From the NCBI GenBank assembly GCA_041441915.1, contig JASDRS010000026.1, positions 71,514-135,513 of the forward strand: DNA of 64,000 nucleotides. Reading direction: 5' to 3'. Position 1 is the stretch's first letter, and each line of letters opens with the position of its first letter. This document shows positions 35,816 through 45,217 of this stretch, piece after piece. The stretch is from UBA10365 sp041441915. Lineage in GTDB: Bacteria; Pseudomonadota; Alphaproteobacteria; Rhodobacterales; Rhodobacteraceae. A program made the translations under genes and the position numbers. Below the pieces are notes generated by a model. It was not told where the DNA came from, did not search any database, and worked only from the letters and a program-made list of their open reading frames with translations.

Positions 35816-37204
35816 ATGACAAATTTTGACGTGATAGTCATTGGCGGAGGCCCCGGTGGCTATGTTTGCGCAATTCGCTGTGCGCAATTGGGCCTGACTG
35901 TGGCACTTGTTGAAGGGAGAGATACACTGGGCGGCACTTGCCTAAATGTCGGCTGTATCCCGTCAAAAGCTTTACTCCATGCCACCCATTCCTTGCATGA
36001 AGCCCAAGTCAATTTTGAAAAAATGGGACTAATGGGCGCTGCACCTAAGGTCGACTGGGCCAAAATGCAGGCCTATAAAAATGATGTTGTGGGTCAAAAT
36101 ACCAAGGGCATTGAGTTCTTATTCAAAAAGAACAAAGTCACTTGGCTTAAAGGTTGGGGAAAAGTTCTTGCGGCGGGTCAAGTTAAAGTGGGCGATGAGC
36201 TTCACTCTGCGAAACATATTATACTCGCTACAGGGTCAGAATCTGCAACCCTGCCTGGTATTAATGTTGACGAAAAAGTGATTGTTACATCGAGTGGTGC
36301 TTTGGCTTTAGGCTCTATTCCCAAAAAATTGGTGGTGATTGGCGCGGGCGTTATCGGACTTGAAATGGGCTCGGTTTATGCGCGTTTGGGGTCTGAAGTC
36401 GTGGTGGTCGAATATCTTGACCGCATCACCCCTGGAATGGATAGCGAACTGGCCAAGACATTCCAAAAAATACTTACTAAACAGGGCCTTAAATTTGTAT
36501 TAGGCGCCGCTGTGCAATCTGCTATTGTAGTTAAAAAACGCGTGGAAGTCACCTATAAGTTGAACAAGGACGGGCAATCCACCACGATTGAAGCTGATGC
36601 GGTTTTGGTGGCCACAGGGCGCAAACCGTTTACAACGGGCTTAGGGCTAGAGGCTTTGGGCGTTGACCTTTTGCCGCGCGGACAGATCAAAACTGATGAT
36701 CATTTAATGACCTCGGTTCCGGGAATCTATGCGATCGGCGATGCTATCTCTGGGCCCATGTTGGCGCATAAAGCCGAAGATGAAGGCATGGCCTTGGCCG
36801 AGATTTTGGCTGGAAAGATTGGCTATATTAATTATGACGTGATCCCGGGCGTAGTTTATTCAACGCCAGAAGTAGCCTCGGTTGGTAAAACCGAAGAGCA
36901 ACTTAAAGCTGAAGAGCGTGACTATAAGGTGGGGCGCTTCTCTTTCATGGGCAATGGTCGTGCTAAAGCGGCTTTCCAAGGAGAAGGGTTTGTGAAAATT
37001 CTGGCCGATAAAAGCTCTGACCGTATTTTGGGAGCGCATATCATCGGGCCCATGGCGGGCGACTTAATCCACGAAATTTGTGTAGCCATGGAGTTTGGCG
37101 CTTCGGCGCAGGACCTGGCTTTGACCTGCCATGCGCATCCTACCTACTCCGAAGCGGTGCGTGAAGCAGCTCTTGCCTGTGGCGATGGGGCAATCCACGC
37201 CTAA
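35816..37204 (+). CDS. lpdA: Dihydrolipoyl dehydrogenase (E3)
   Basis: 462 residues; reoxidises dihydrolipoyl groups with FAD and NAD+. The redox-active disulfide is in GGTCLNVGCIPSKALL near residues 40-55. The FAD fold is VIVIGGGPGGYVCAIR, the NAD fold is VVIGAGVIGLEMGSVYARLG and the catalytic His-Glu dyad is in CHAHPTYSEAV. It follows sucB by 70 bases on the same strand and is probably the last gene of the suc operon. It may also serve other lipoyl complexes. Confidence 0.97.
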   Translation: MTNFDVIVIGGGPGGYVCAIRCAQLGLTVALVEGRDTLGGTCLNVGCIPSKALLHATHSLHEAQVNFEKMGLMGAAPKVDWAKMQAYKNDVVGQNTKGIEFLFKKNKVTWLKGWGKVLAAGQVKVGDELHSAKHIILATGSESATLPGINVDEKVIVTSSGALALGSIPKKLVVIGAGVIGLEMGSVYARLGSEVVVVEYLDRITPGMDSELAKTFQKILTKQGLKFVLGAAVQSAIVVKKRVEVTYKLNKDGQSTTIEADAVLVATGRKPFTTGLGLEALGVDLLPRGQIKTDDHLMTSVPGIYAIGDAISGPMLAHKAEDEGMALAEILAGKIGYINYDVIPGVVYSTPEVASVGKTEEQLKAEERDYKVGRFSFMGNGRAKAAFQGEGFVKILADKSSDRILGAHIIGPMAGDLIHEICVAMEFGASAQDLALTCHAHPTYSEAVREAALACGDGAIHA

Positions 37205-37336
37205 GATCCTATAGCGCGGGGTAAGATCAGTTTGTCCTAGTGTGTATGACTTTGAAGTGCGCCAAAGAACTGAAAGATAATACTGCGACTGAGCTTGCGT
37301 GCTTTTCAAGAACTAAGCTCTGGCCTATAATAGGCC

Positions 37337-38896
37337 ATGACCTTACCTCCATCCAAACAACTGGCAGAAAAAAAGCTACTGCCCTTTTCTGACGATCAGG
37401 CCGAAGCCTATGGCCGTGTGTCCGAAACATTGCGCGCCGTGGGTGTGGATCTGGAAAATTATACGCTTACGCCCATGTCAGACGGTAAGCCACAGGTTTT
37501 AGCGGTAGTTGGCAAGGCGGGGTCGGGTAAGACCATGCTGTTAAGTAGTCTTTACAAAGATTTACGCGCCTCGGGCGTTGATATTGTCACTGGCGACTTT
37601 GAGGGACGGCGCCGAAAAGATCGCCGCAGCCTTGCCGTTTTAGCACCCACCAACAAAGCGGCGTCGGTTTTGCGGTTGCGCGGTGTGCCTGCTACGACCA
37701 TTCATCGCATTCTTTATACCCCACTTTATGATCCGCAGTATGAGCGCATTGCCGAATGGTTGGCGGGCCAAGCGCCGCGGCCCAACCTTGAAGGGTTGAC
37801 TGAACTTGCCCTTGATCGGGCCAAAGCCTTTTATGATGCAGTGCCCTCAATCCCGGGCGCGCTGGCGGCCGCCGGCCTAAGGGGCAGTGACTTTATCAAA
37901 GGCTGGAAACGGCGTGAAGAGCCCTTAGACATTGGCTTTGTTGACGAATCTTCAATGCTTGATCAGCGCCAATTTGACGATTTGCGCGAAATTTTTCCAA
38001 CACTTTTACTCTTTGGTGATCCAGCACAATTGGCCCCCGTGGGCCTGTCGGGAGAGATGATCTTTGACACTTTAGGCCCTGAAAAGCGACTGGTACTATC
38101 GCGTATTCATCGCCAGGTCGAAGGTAATCCTATCCTTGATCTTGCCCATGCTTTGGCCAGCCCTAAGGTGGGGTTTTATGAATTTGAACGCATGGTCGAA
38201 GTCGCTGCGACGCTTGATGATAGGGTACAAATAGGCCAAAGAGTTGATAGTGACTTGATGGCGCGCAGTCCAGTCTTAGTCTGGAGAAATGCCACGCGAA
38301 TACGTTTGATCACGGCCTTTCGCACGGCCCACGGCGCACCTGAATTTGCCATGATTCCAGGCGAGCCTCTGATTTGCGATGGTATTGAACTGCCGTTAAA
38401 ACACCGCAAGAAACGCATTGATCTTGAAGCGCGTGGCTTAATCAAAGGCGCACAGGTGATCTATCTTGGACCCGGAAATCGCGATGGTTTTGCTAAATTG
38501 CATATTATTGGTGCTGAAGAGCCGCAGGTTTCGGCCGCGTCAATTATCAAAATCGAAAAACCAGGCGAGGAAGAACCCTTTATCCCATCGGCCGCGCGGA
38601 TGGGGGCTGCATTTTTGCATGGGGCGGCGGTGACAATCCATAAGGCCCAAGGGTCGCAATGGGAAACGGTGCAGGTCTTTGCCCCCGACCTTTACGCAGC
38701 GTTTCAGGCGGGTAGATCTGAGGCTGGCCTGCCGCTTTGGAAAAGACTGGCCTATGTGGCCATTACACGGGCCGAACATCGGCTTTTGTGGGTGGTGCGT
38801 AACCGATTGGCACTTCCCATCTCGGTTTTGGGCGTTGATGACCTGCACCAAGCGCCAGCCCATTTTGCCTTGGACGACGCTGCACTAGAAGGTTAA
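37337..38896 (+). CDS. RecD-like ATP-dependent DNA helicase
   Basis: 519 residues of helicase superfamily 1. Walker A is VVGKAGSGKTMLLSSL near residues 57-72, Walker B is LDIGFVDESSMLDQRQ, and GDPAQLAPVG is motif III. The C-terminal AAVTIHKAQGSQWETVQVF with YVAITRAEHRLLWVV gives motifs V-VI. It resembles the RecD-like single-protein helicases of alphaproteobacteria, not the RecD of RecBCD; no recB or recC is nearby. Its stop overlaps the convergent pyrD stop by two to three bases. Confidence 0.85.
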   Translation: MTLPPSKQLAEKKLLPFSDDQAEAYGRVSETLRAVGVDLENYTLTPMSDGKPQVLAVVGKAGSGKTMLLSSLYKDLRASGVDIVTGDFEGRRRKDRRSLAVLAPTNKAASVLRLRGVPATTIHRILYTPLYDPQYERIAEWLAGQAPRPNLEGLTELALDRAKAFYDAVPSIPGALAAAGLRGSDFIKGWKRREEPLDIGFVDESSMLDQRQFDDLREIFPTLLLFGDPAQLAPVGLSGEMIFDTLGPEKRLVLSRIHRQVEGNPILDLAHALASPKVGFYEFERMVEVAATLDDRVQIGQRVDSDLMARSPVLVWRNATRIRLITAFRTAHGAPEFAMIPGEPLICDGIELPLKHRKKRIDLEARGLIKGAQVIYLGPGNRDGFAKLHIIGAEEPQVSAASIIKIEKPGEEEPFIPSAARMGAAFLHGAAVTIHKAQGSQWETVQVFAPDLYAAFQAGRSEAGLPLWKRLAYVAITRAEHRLLWVVRNRLALPISVLGVDDLHQAPAHFALDDAALEG

Positions 38897-39951
38897 AGCC
38901 AAGCTTGACGGCGCGATCCGATCGCTTGCTTCATAGTGCTAAAACTGTCTTTTTTCAGCAATTTATCAAGTTGAGTGGCAATCGTGCGTCCCAAACTTAG
39001 GCCATGATAGACCATTCCTGAATAAATCTGTACCAACGAGGCTCCTGCACAAATTTTGGCATAAGCCTGTTCTGCGGACTCAATCCCGCCGACGCCGATG
39101 ATCGGCAAACGCCCGGTGGTCAAAAGAGAAAGTTGCGCAATGACGCGGGTTGATTTTTCAAACAAAGGTGCGCCCGAAAGCCCGCCAGCTTGTGAGGCAT
39201 CAGAGCTTATCAACCCATCGCGCGATAGGGTTGTGTTGGTCGCTATAATAGCGTCGATGCTGTGCGACATGGCCACTTCGGTAATGTCTTCCAGGTCTTT
39301 CTGGGTAAGGTCTGGTGCGATTTTTAAAAAAATTGGTACATACCTGTCTAACTTTGCGCGTTGTTCCATCACTTGGCTCAAGACCACGCTGAGCGCAGCA
39401 CGGCCCTGTAATTCGCGCAGCTTTTCAGTGTTAGGTGACGAGATATTCACTGTCGCAAAGTCAACATGGGGGCCACAGATCGCCAAAACTGAGGCAAAAT
39501 CGGCACTTTTGTTGGTGCTGTCTTTATTGGCACCAAGATTGATGCCGACGGGAATGCCGGCAGGGCGCGCGGCCAAGCGCTGGGCTATTGCTTCGGACCC
39601 ATCATTGTTAAAGCCAAACCGATTGATGATGCCCCGATCTTGCATCAGGCGAAACAGGCGCGGAGTGGGATTTCCTGGTTGCGGGTGCGGTGTCGCTGCT
39701 CCAACCTCTAAAAAGCCAAAGCCCGCCCGCATCAACGGGTCAAGTGCCAAGGCGTTTTTGTCATAGCCTGCGGCTAGCCCAACAGGATTTTGAAAGGTAA
39801 TGCCCGCCATCGTTACTTTGCAGCGCTTCGATGCGACCACGCCGCCCAAAGGTAAAAAACCCGATTGCAACGCACGTAAAGAAAGCTCGTGAGCCTTTTC
39901 AGGCTCCAAACGATGCAAAACAGCCAATCCGAGGCGTTCGTAAATTTTCAC
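38893..39951 (-). CDS. pyrD: Dihydroorotate dehydrogenase (quinone), class 2
   Basis: Oxidises dihydroorotate to orotate with membrane quinone as acceptor; 352 residues with FMN. The N-terminal helix region YERLGLAVLHRLEPEKAHELSLRAL is that of membrane-associated class 2. The catalytic core includes FQNPVGLAAGYDKNALALDPL, FGFNNDGSEAIAQRL, VNISSPNTEKLRELQ (catalytic Ser) and IIATNTTLSRDGL. The GTG start at 39951, with AGAAGGG upstream, overlaps the DUF952 stop as GTGA. Confidence 0.95.
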   Translation of the reverse strand: MKIYERLGLAVLHRLEPEKAHELSLRALQSGFLPLGGVVASKRCKVTMAGITFQNPVGLAAGYDKNALALDPLMRAGFGFLEVGAATPHPQPGNPTPRLFRLMQDRGIINRFGFNNDGSEAIAQRLAARPAGIPVGINLGANKDSTNKSADFASVLAICGPHVDFATVNISSPNTEKLRELQGRAALSVVLSQVMEQRAKLDRYVPIFLKIAPDLTQKDLEDITEVAMSHSIDAIIATNTTLSRDGLISSDASQAGGLSGAPLFEKSTRVIAQLSLLTTGRLPIIGVGGIESAEQAYAKICAGASLVQIYSGMVYHGLSLGRTIATQLDKLLKKDSFSTMKQAIGSRRQAWL

Positions 39952-40286
39952 GACAACCCTTCTGGAAAAATATGGCCCGCAGCCCCGAGCGGCAGGGACT
40001 TGTCCCAAAGAAAATCTGTGAGCTTTAGCGCGCGGTAAAGATGAGGAAACAGTTGCCCCCCGCGCGAAGGTTGCCATTTCAACGCGGCACCCAAATTATC
40101 AGATTCGAGTGCCAGTAAAACCAAATCACTTTCACTCGAGAAATGTTTTGCGGCCGTTTCAGAAACTTGTGCCGCAGTTGATAAGTGAATATAGCCGTCT
40201 TTTAGGTCAATTGGTGCACCAAGGGTTTCGCCACTAGTAGTAAATGCATCCCATTCAGAGCGGCGAAAAATTTTATAGATGATCAT
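39948..40286 (-). CDS. DUF952 domain protein
   Basis: 112 residues. IIYKIFRRSEWDAF, GAPIDLKDGYIHLSTAAQVSET and LFPHLYRALKLTDF are the DUF952 signature (a glutathione-S-transferase-operon-associated family with an ADP-ribosyltransferase-like fold; role unknown). It overlaps pyrD by 4 bases, so the two genes are cotranscribed. Confidence 0.88.
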   Translation of the reverse strand: MIIYKIFRRSEWDAFTTSGETLGAPIDLKDGYIHLSTAAQVSETAAKHFSSESDLVLLALESDNLGAALKWQPSRGGQLFPHLYRALKLTDFLWDKSLPLGAAGHIFPEGLS

Positions 40287-40526
40287 AACGGTCTCATGCC
40301 CTTGCGCGTATCCAGATCAAGTCTTGCGCGGCTTTATGCGCGACTTTATGGTGACAAGGCAATAGATCAGGTACGCTTTGTGTGGGCGATTTACGCTAAA
40401 CCATGCCACAAACGCCACCGCGGTGGCCTTGATGTTGAAAAGCGTGGCATTCAACGATAAATTTGATTGCTCCTTTAGCTATGTGACCCTTGAATGCGCC
40501 GGTTGTGCCTATTATAAGGAAGGAGC

Positions 40527-40600
40527 GCGGGTATGGTGAAATGGTATCATACGAGTTTTCCAAACTTAAGGCGCGGGTTCGATTCCCGCTACCCGCTCCA
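40527..40600 (+). tRNA. tRNA-Gly (anticodon TCC)
   Basis: 74 bases. The acceptor stem GCGGGTA pairs with TACCCGC, with a discriminator T and encoded CCA. The T arm is GCGGGTTCGATTCCCGC, the D region AATGGTATCAT is typical of tRNA-Gly, and the anticodon loop TTTCCAA gives anticodon TCC. The outermost anticodon-stem pair is a C-A mismatch and the next a G-T, slightly weak for this arm. Confidence 0.93.
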
Positions 40601-40642
40601 CGTTCCCCAGTGCCAACCCGTATCTAAATAAGACTATAGAGC

Positions 40643-42361
40643 TTAGCTGCGTACGCCCATAAAACGCGTTTTCCAATCGGTGCACTCTTCATCAGTAATT
40701 TTTCTAAATAAGATTTCTGGCACTTTAAAGTTATGGCCTGGGCCAAACACATTGGCTGCTGCCATGATGTCGTTGGGCCAAGCCCAATCTTCAGAACCTA
40801 CCGAAGTCATCATATCTGCCGCTGCGTCAGGAATGAAGGGGCGTGATAAAATTGCATAAATGCGGATCAGGTTCATTGCCAGCCGGATAATTGCGGCAGC
40901 GCGGGTGGGATCGGTCTTGATAGCTGTCCAAGGTGCGGCACCTTGTAGATATTCATTGCCCGCCACCCAAATAGCGCGCAATTCAGCGCTTGCTTTTCGG
41001 ACGTCTATGGCATCCATTGCCGCTTCGTATGCATGAAGGCGGCTTTGCAAGTCGGCGATCAGGGCGTGATCGCTTTCATCCATGTCACCACCTTCGGGTA
41101 AGCTGTCGCCAAATTTTGAAGCACAGAATTTAGTGACCCGTGAAACCAAATTTCCTAATACATCGGCCAAATCCTTATTGACTGACGCTTGGAAATTCTC
41201 CCATGTAAATTCGCTGTCAGAATTTTCAGGCGCATGACTTAAGAGCCACCACCTCCAATAATCCGCTGGCAGGATCGACAGCGCTTGATCCATAAATATA
41301 CCGCGGCCTTGGCTGGTGGAAAATTGCCCACCGTCATAATTCAGGTAGTTAAAAGACTTGATGAAGTCAGCCAATTTCCACGGTTCGCCCGACCCCATGA
41401 TTGTGGCCGGGAAGGACAGAGTATGAAATGGCACATTGTCTTTGCCCATGAATTGCACATAACGCACGTCATCTGCACCCATATCGGTGCGCCACCAGCG
41501 TTGCCACGCATTGTCGCCTAGCCCTTGAGCGTCAGCCCATTCGGCAGTGGCGGCAATATATTCGATTGGGGCATCAAACCAAACGTAAAAGACTTTGCCT
41601 TCCATTCCTGGCCATTCTTGGTCGCCGCGCTTGACTGGCACGCCCCAATTTAGATCGCGGGTGATGCCGCGGTCCTGCAAGCCGTCACCATCATTGAGCC
41701 ATTTTTTTGCAATCGAGGTTGTCAAAATTGGCCAATCGGCTTTGGTGTTGATCCAATTTTGCAAATCTCGACGTAGGCTTCGTTGCTGAAGATAAAGATG
41801 CCTGGTTTCGCGAACTTCAAGTTCAGTTGACCCTGAAATGGCCGAACGAGGATTAATTAGATCGGTTGGATCAAGCTGCTTAGTGCAGTTTTCGCATTGA
41901 TCGCCGCGTGCCTTGTCATAATCGCAATTTGGGCAGGTACCTTCGATATAGCGATCAGGAAGGAAACGATTGTCTTTAATAGAAAAAATCTGTTTTTCGC
42001 TGACTTCTTCAATATAACCATTATCGGCCAATTTTCCAGCAAAATGCTGAGTCAAAGCGTGGTTTTGCGCTGAAGACGACCTACCAAAATGGTCAAAAGA
42101 CAAACGAAAGCCCCGTGCTATTTCAGCCTGGACTTCATGCATTTGGGCGCAAAATTCTTCAATAGGTTGCCCTGCTTTCGCGGCAGCTAGTTCGGCGGGG
42201 GTGCCGTGCTCATCTGTGGCGCAGATAAACATCACCTCGTGCCCACGCCCTCGTGCATAACGCGCGTATAAATCGGCAGGCAATTGGCTACCAACCAAAT
42301 TTCCCAGATGCTTTATCCCATTGATATAAGGAATAGCAGAAGTGATAAGAATTCGAGCCAT
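40643..42361 (-). CDS. metG: Methionyl-tRNA synthetase
   Basis: 572 residues; charges tRNA-Met. The N-terminal Rossmann HIGH-like ITSAIPYINGIKHLGNLVGSQ, the zinc knuckles CPNCDYDKARGDQCENC, and the anticodon-binding C-terminal helices (EWAWPND, IRLAMNLIRIYA) are visible. The KMSKS-type loop reads GGQFSTSQGRG, with Gln where Lys is usual in the class. No C-terminal tRNA-binding (EMAP-like) domain is present. Transcribed towards tRNA-Gly. Confidence 0.95.
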   Translation of the reverse strand: MARILITSAIPYINGIKHLGNLVGSQLPADLYARYARGRGHEVMFICATDEHGTPAELAAAKAGQPIEEFCAQMHEVQAEIARGFRLSFDHFGRSSSAQNHALTQHFAGKLADNGYIEEVSEKQIFSIKDNRFLPDRYIEGTCPNCDYDKARGDQCENCTKQLDPTDLINPRSAISGSTELEVRETRHLYLQQRSLRRDLQNWINTKADWPILTTSIAKKWLNDGDGLQDRGITRDLNWGVPVKRGDQEWPGMEGKVFYVWFDAPIEYIAATAEWADAQGLGDNAWQRWWRTDMGADDVRYVQFMGKDNVPFHTLSFPATIMGSGEPWKLADFIKSFNYLNYDGGQFSTSQGRGIFMDQALSILPADYWRWWLLSHAPENSDSEFTWENFQASVNKDLADVLGNLVSRVTKFCASKFGDSLPEGGDMDESDHALIADLQSRLHAYEAAMDAIDVRKASAELRAIWVAGNEYLQGAAPWTAIKTDPTRAAAIIRLAMNLIRIYAILSRPFIPDAAADMMTSVGSEDWAWPNDIMAAANVFGPGHNFKVPEILFRKITDEECTDWKTRFMGVRS

Positions 42362-42457
42362 AGCGCGTCCCTCTGTAATAAGTACGCTTCTTTAACCCAT
42401 ACAATTACCAAGGGCTAGATTTAACCCGAGTCAAATTAGGCCTTTAGTGTTGATCGG

Positions 42458-42740
42458 TCAAGATTGTAGTCGAGCAAACGCCCAATCAGGGATTAGGTGC
42501 ATGGCTCGTAAGTATACGGGGTGCGGTTGACAAGTGTTGGGTGGATGGAGGCCCAGATGATCCCAAAGGCAACTAAGAAAAAACGCGTCAAAGAAATGCC
42601 CTGATCCCAACAGGTCAATTTCAGCCTCACTAAAGCCAAGGTTTGCGTCTGAAGTTGCATCGAGGGGAGTGATGCCGCAACTACTCCTAGTTGCAAAAAA
42701 CTGATAAAAACAGGGTGGTAAAAGAAATTAAAAGGCTCAT
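42458..42740 (-). pseudogene. Remnant of an MFS transporter N-terminus
   Basis: Reading leftwards from an ATG at 42740, the frame begins MSLLISFTTLFLSVFC and hits a stop. A second frame then continues as TPLDATSDANLGFSEAEIDL and LLGSGHFF. These pieces match the first helices of a YcaD/DMT-like major facilitator (normally FxxLFLS...LQLG... PLDA...GFSxAEIGLLGSGHF), so the gene is frameshifted, then lost after about 90 codons. An 85-codon open frame in the same place (42493-42750) is a third frame through the same remnant and not a gene. The surrounding 42362-42811 holds nothing else recognisable. Confidence 0.6.
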
Positions 42741-42811
42741 TAGACCTCACTTCTAGATGCTCTGCGCATTTCTTTAAAAGGTAAAGGGGCTTTTCGCGCT
42801 TTTTTTAAAAG

Positions 42812-43441
42812 CTAGAGCCTGATTGTAGCGCCTGATTTGTGCAAAATCCAGTGCGCGGGTGGAGCCATTCTGGCGCGCACACGTTCAAGGTGCCATCTTC
42901 GTTTTGCGTGCTCATAAGCCAAATTAGGGCCTGAGTTGGGCTCTGGCTCGATTTTCCAGCGGCTTTCCACCCCAGTCGCTCCCCCCGTTTGGGGCGTTAA
43001 GATTACACCCAAAGGGGCGCATCGGCCTGCATGGCGTGCTGCCTCGGCTCCCTGTTCGGCGGCTAAATGCAATCGGCGCACAGGGGTTAGGGCGGGAATA
43101 TCGACCAAATCGGCCAAGATTAGGGGAATGGCACCACTGCGCAGGGCTTCCTCCATCGCCCAAAGCATATCTTCGGGGCGGCGGGCTTGTGCAAAAATTA
43201 AATGGCCTGGATCAGCATAGTCGCGCAAACCATCAGGAAATAGTCGCTCAGCCTGCCAGCCGGCAAAGATCCATAAAATAGGTCCCGAGCATTGACCCAT
43301 CAGCATGGCTGCCAAACTGCGCCGTGCGGGTCCACAAAACTCATGAACCCGCGCGCGCGCCAAGCTCAAACCCTGCGCGAGGGGTTGTAGGTCTTGGGTC
43401 GTTAAGCAGTGCAGATCATGGGGAAGTGGCCGATTCGTCAT
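42812..43441 (-). CDS. ImuA-like (RecA-related) protein
   Basis: 209 residues resembling ImuA, the RecA-like partner in the imuA-imuB-dnaE2 mutagenesis cassette. Seen are ARARVHEFCGPARRSLAAML, PDGLRDYADPGHLIFAQARRPEDMLWAMEEALRSG split over two strands, DIPALTPVRRLHLAAEQGAE and ESRWKIEPEP near the C-terminus. The Walker A lysine motif of RecA is not obvious. No imuB or dnaE2 gene is next to it, so it stands alone. Assignment from memory of roseobacter homologues. Confidence 0.65.
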   Translation of the reverse strand: MTNRPLPHDLHCLTTQDLQPLAQGLSLARARVHEFCGPARRSLAAMLMGQCSGPILWIFAGWQAERLFPDGLRDYADPGHLIFAQARRPEDMLWAMEEALRSGAIPLILADLVDIPALTPVRRLHLAAEQGAEAARHAGRCAPLGVILTPQTGGATGVESRWKIEPEPNSGPNLAYEHAKRRWHLERVRARMAPPAHWILHKSGATIRL

Positions 43442-43570
43442 GGGTTTAGATTATAATGTTTATGATTTGTTCTCAAGTTATTTGGTCGAGCGTGGTCAAA
43501 TCCTTAATGCTAACCCTTGCCATCGGTGCGTGGCTTGCTAGGCTATGGTCAAATAAAAGCAGGATTAAAC

Positions 43571-44608
43571 ATGAAACAGATTCCCCTTGGTGACACTGGT
43601 ATGATGGTGTCTGAATACTGTTTGGGTACAATGACATGGGGAAGTCAAAACACTCAGGATCAGGCGCATGAGCAAATGGACTATGCCTTGGCGCAAGGGG
43701 TTAATTTTTGGGATACGGCAGAAATGTATCCCACAACGCCAATCAGTAAAGACACTGTTGGATTGTCCGAAAGCATTGTTGGATCTTGGCTTTCCAGGAA
43801 CCCTCGTGAAAAGGTGATATTGGCTACAAAAATTACAGGTGAGGGGCAGGCATTGGTACGTGAAGGCCAAGTGATTGATGGTAAAACCCTGCGTCAATCC
43901 GTGGAAGGTTCGCTTAAACGCCTGAAAACTGACTATATTGACCTTTATCAGCTTCATTGGCCCAACCGCGGATCTTATCACTTTCGCAAAATCTGGGCTT
44001 TTACCCCCCAAACCAACTGTTCCGAAGTCGAAGACAATATGTGCAAGGTTTTGACCGCCGCCAACGAGTTGATCAGCGAAGGCAAAATTCGCGCGCTGGG
44101 CCTGTCGAACGAGAGCGTTTGGGGGACTGCCAAATGGTTATCACTGGCAAAAGAATTGGGCCTACCGCGCATGGCATCGGTGCAAAATGAATATTCGCTG
44201 CTCTGCCGGCAGTTTGACAGTGACTGGGCCGAGCTTTCGGCAATGGAAAATATCCCGCTTTTAGCCTTTTCGCCGCTGGCGTGCGGCTTGCTAACGGGCA
44301 AATACGCCCAAGGTTCGGTGCCGCAAGGGTCGCGCTTGGCCATCGGGCCTGCTTTTGGGGGGCGCATGACGCCGCAGGTCTTTCAAGTTGTGGATGCCTA
44401 TTTAGACTTGGCTAAACGCCACGGTCTAGCCCCCAACCAAATGTCTTTGGCCTTTTGTCGCTCACGACCCTATCCGAATATACCGATCTTTGGTGCCACA
44501 ACTAGAGAGCAGCTTGCCTCTAACATTGCGGCTGCAGACATCACCCTTTCGCCTGAGCTGTTAACTGAGATCACCGCAATGTATAGCAGCCTGCCGCCCG
44601 CTTATTAG
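43571..44608 (+). CDS. tas: Aldo/keto reductase, Tas type
   Basis: 345 residues, the length of E. coli Tas, an NADP(H)-dependent aldo/keto reductase. MKQIPLGDTGMMVSEYCLGTMTWG is the N-terminus (written here in parts: KQIPLGDTGM, CLGTMTWGSQN), with NFWDTAEMYPTTP (catalytic Asp/Tyr), DYIDLYQLHWP (catalytic His) and PLACGLLTGKYA. The start at 43571 has AGGA upstream. Not in an operon. Unlike the broken AKR at 21.8 kb this copy is intact. Confidence 0.9.
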   Translation: MKQIPLGDTGMMVSEYCLGTMTWGSQNTQDQAHEQMDYALAQGVNFWDTAEMYPTTPISKDTVGLSESIVGSWLSRNPREKVILATKITGEGQALVREGQVIDGKTLRQSVEGSLKRLKTDYIDLYQLHWPNRGSYHFRKIWAFTPQTNCSEVEDNMCKVLTAANELISEGKIRALGLSNESVWGTAKWLSLAKELGLPRMASVQNEYSLLCRQFDSDWAELSAMENIPLLAFSPLACGLLTGKYAQGSVPQGSRLAIGPAFGGRMTPQVFQVVDAYLDLAKRHGLAPNQMSLAFCRSRPYPNIPIFGATTREQLASNIAAADITLSPELLTEITAMYSSLPPAY

Positions 44609-44647
44609 GGATTTTAACTTAAGTCATTTTAAGTTTGACTTTTGGAT

Positions 44648-45019
44648 CTAAAACCCATGCATACGTTTGGCCCACTGCAGCGCAATAATTGCGCCCTTAA
44701 GCCGTGGCAACAGATAAAGTGAGAGTGCGATGGCCACTGCAGAAAGTCCAAGTGCTAAATGCAAAGGCTCGGGGCGATAAGTCACGAAAACATACAACAT
44801 CAAAGGGGCGACTACATGACCCACGATCAAAACTGTCAGATAAGCTGGCCCATCATCGGCTCTTTGGTGATACAGATCTTCCCCGCAAACGGCGCAAGAG
44901 GGCGTGACCTTTAAAAACCCCTGCAGCATGGCGCCTTTGCCACAATTGGGGCAGCGCCTGCGAAAGCCACGTTTTAGGGTGGAAGAAAGGGGCCGGTCTT
45001 CGTCAGCGCTAAGAGGCAC
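44648..45019 (-). CDS. DUF983 membrane protein
   Basis: 123 residues. Two CxxC pairs, RCPNCGKG and CAVCGEDL, form a zinc-ribbon-like head. RADDGPAYLTVLIVGHVVAPL starts two membrane helices, a layout typical of DUF983, whose role is unknown. Converges on tas. The start lies in ATG at 45019 after a reasonable GGA-rich site. Confidence 0.88.
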   Translation of the reverse strand: MPLSADEDRPLSSTLKRGFRRRCPNCGKGAMLQGFLKVTPSCAVCGEDLYHQRADDGPAYLTVLIVGHVVAPLMLYVFVTYRPEPLHLALGLSAVAIALSLYLLPRLKGAIIALQWAKRMHGF

Positions 45020-45217
45020 AATTTATCCTTTTCTGGTCCTCCTAAGGGATTTTTTCTGAAGTGTTGAGCTAATTCAGCATATTGGCCTGCGGCTTGCTGT
45101 CACGCCTACTTGGGGTCATTATTTAAAAAAACTGCATGTCAAGCGACGGATTGGCTGCGCCCGTGCGTTTAACCTTATGAAAAACGGCCACATGGGCCCT
45201 CTGCTAAGGACAATAAA

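Noticed and set aside
40296..40463. 55-codon frame upstream of tRNA-Gly
   Set aside because: No ribosome site and no family features; probably chance.
42493..42750. 85-codon frame as a small membrane protein
   Set aside because: Other frames over the same bases match an MFS transporter N-terminus, so the frame is best explained as part of a remnant.
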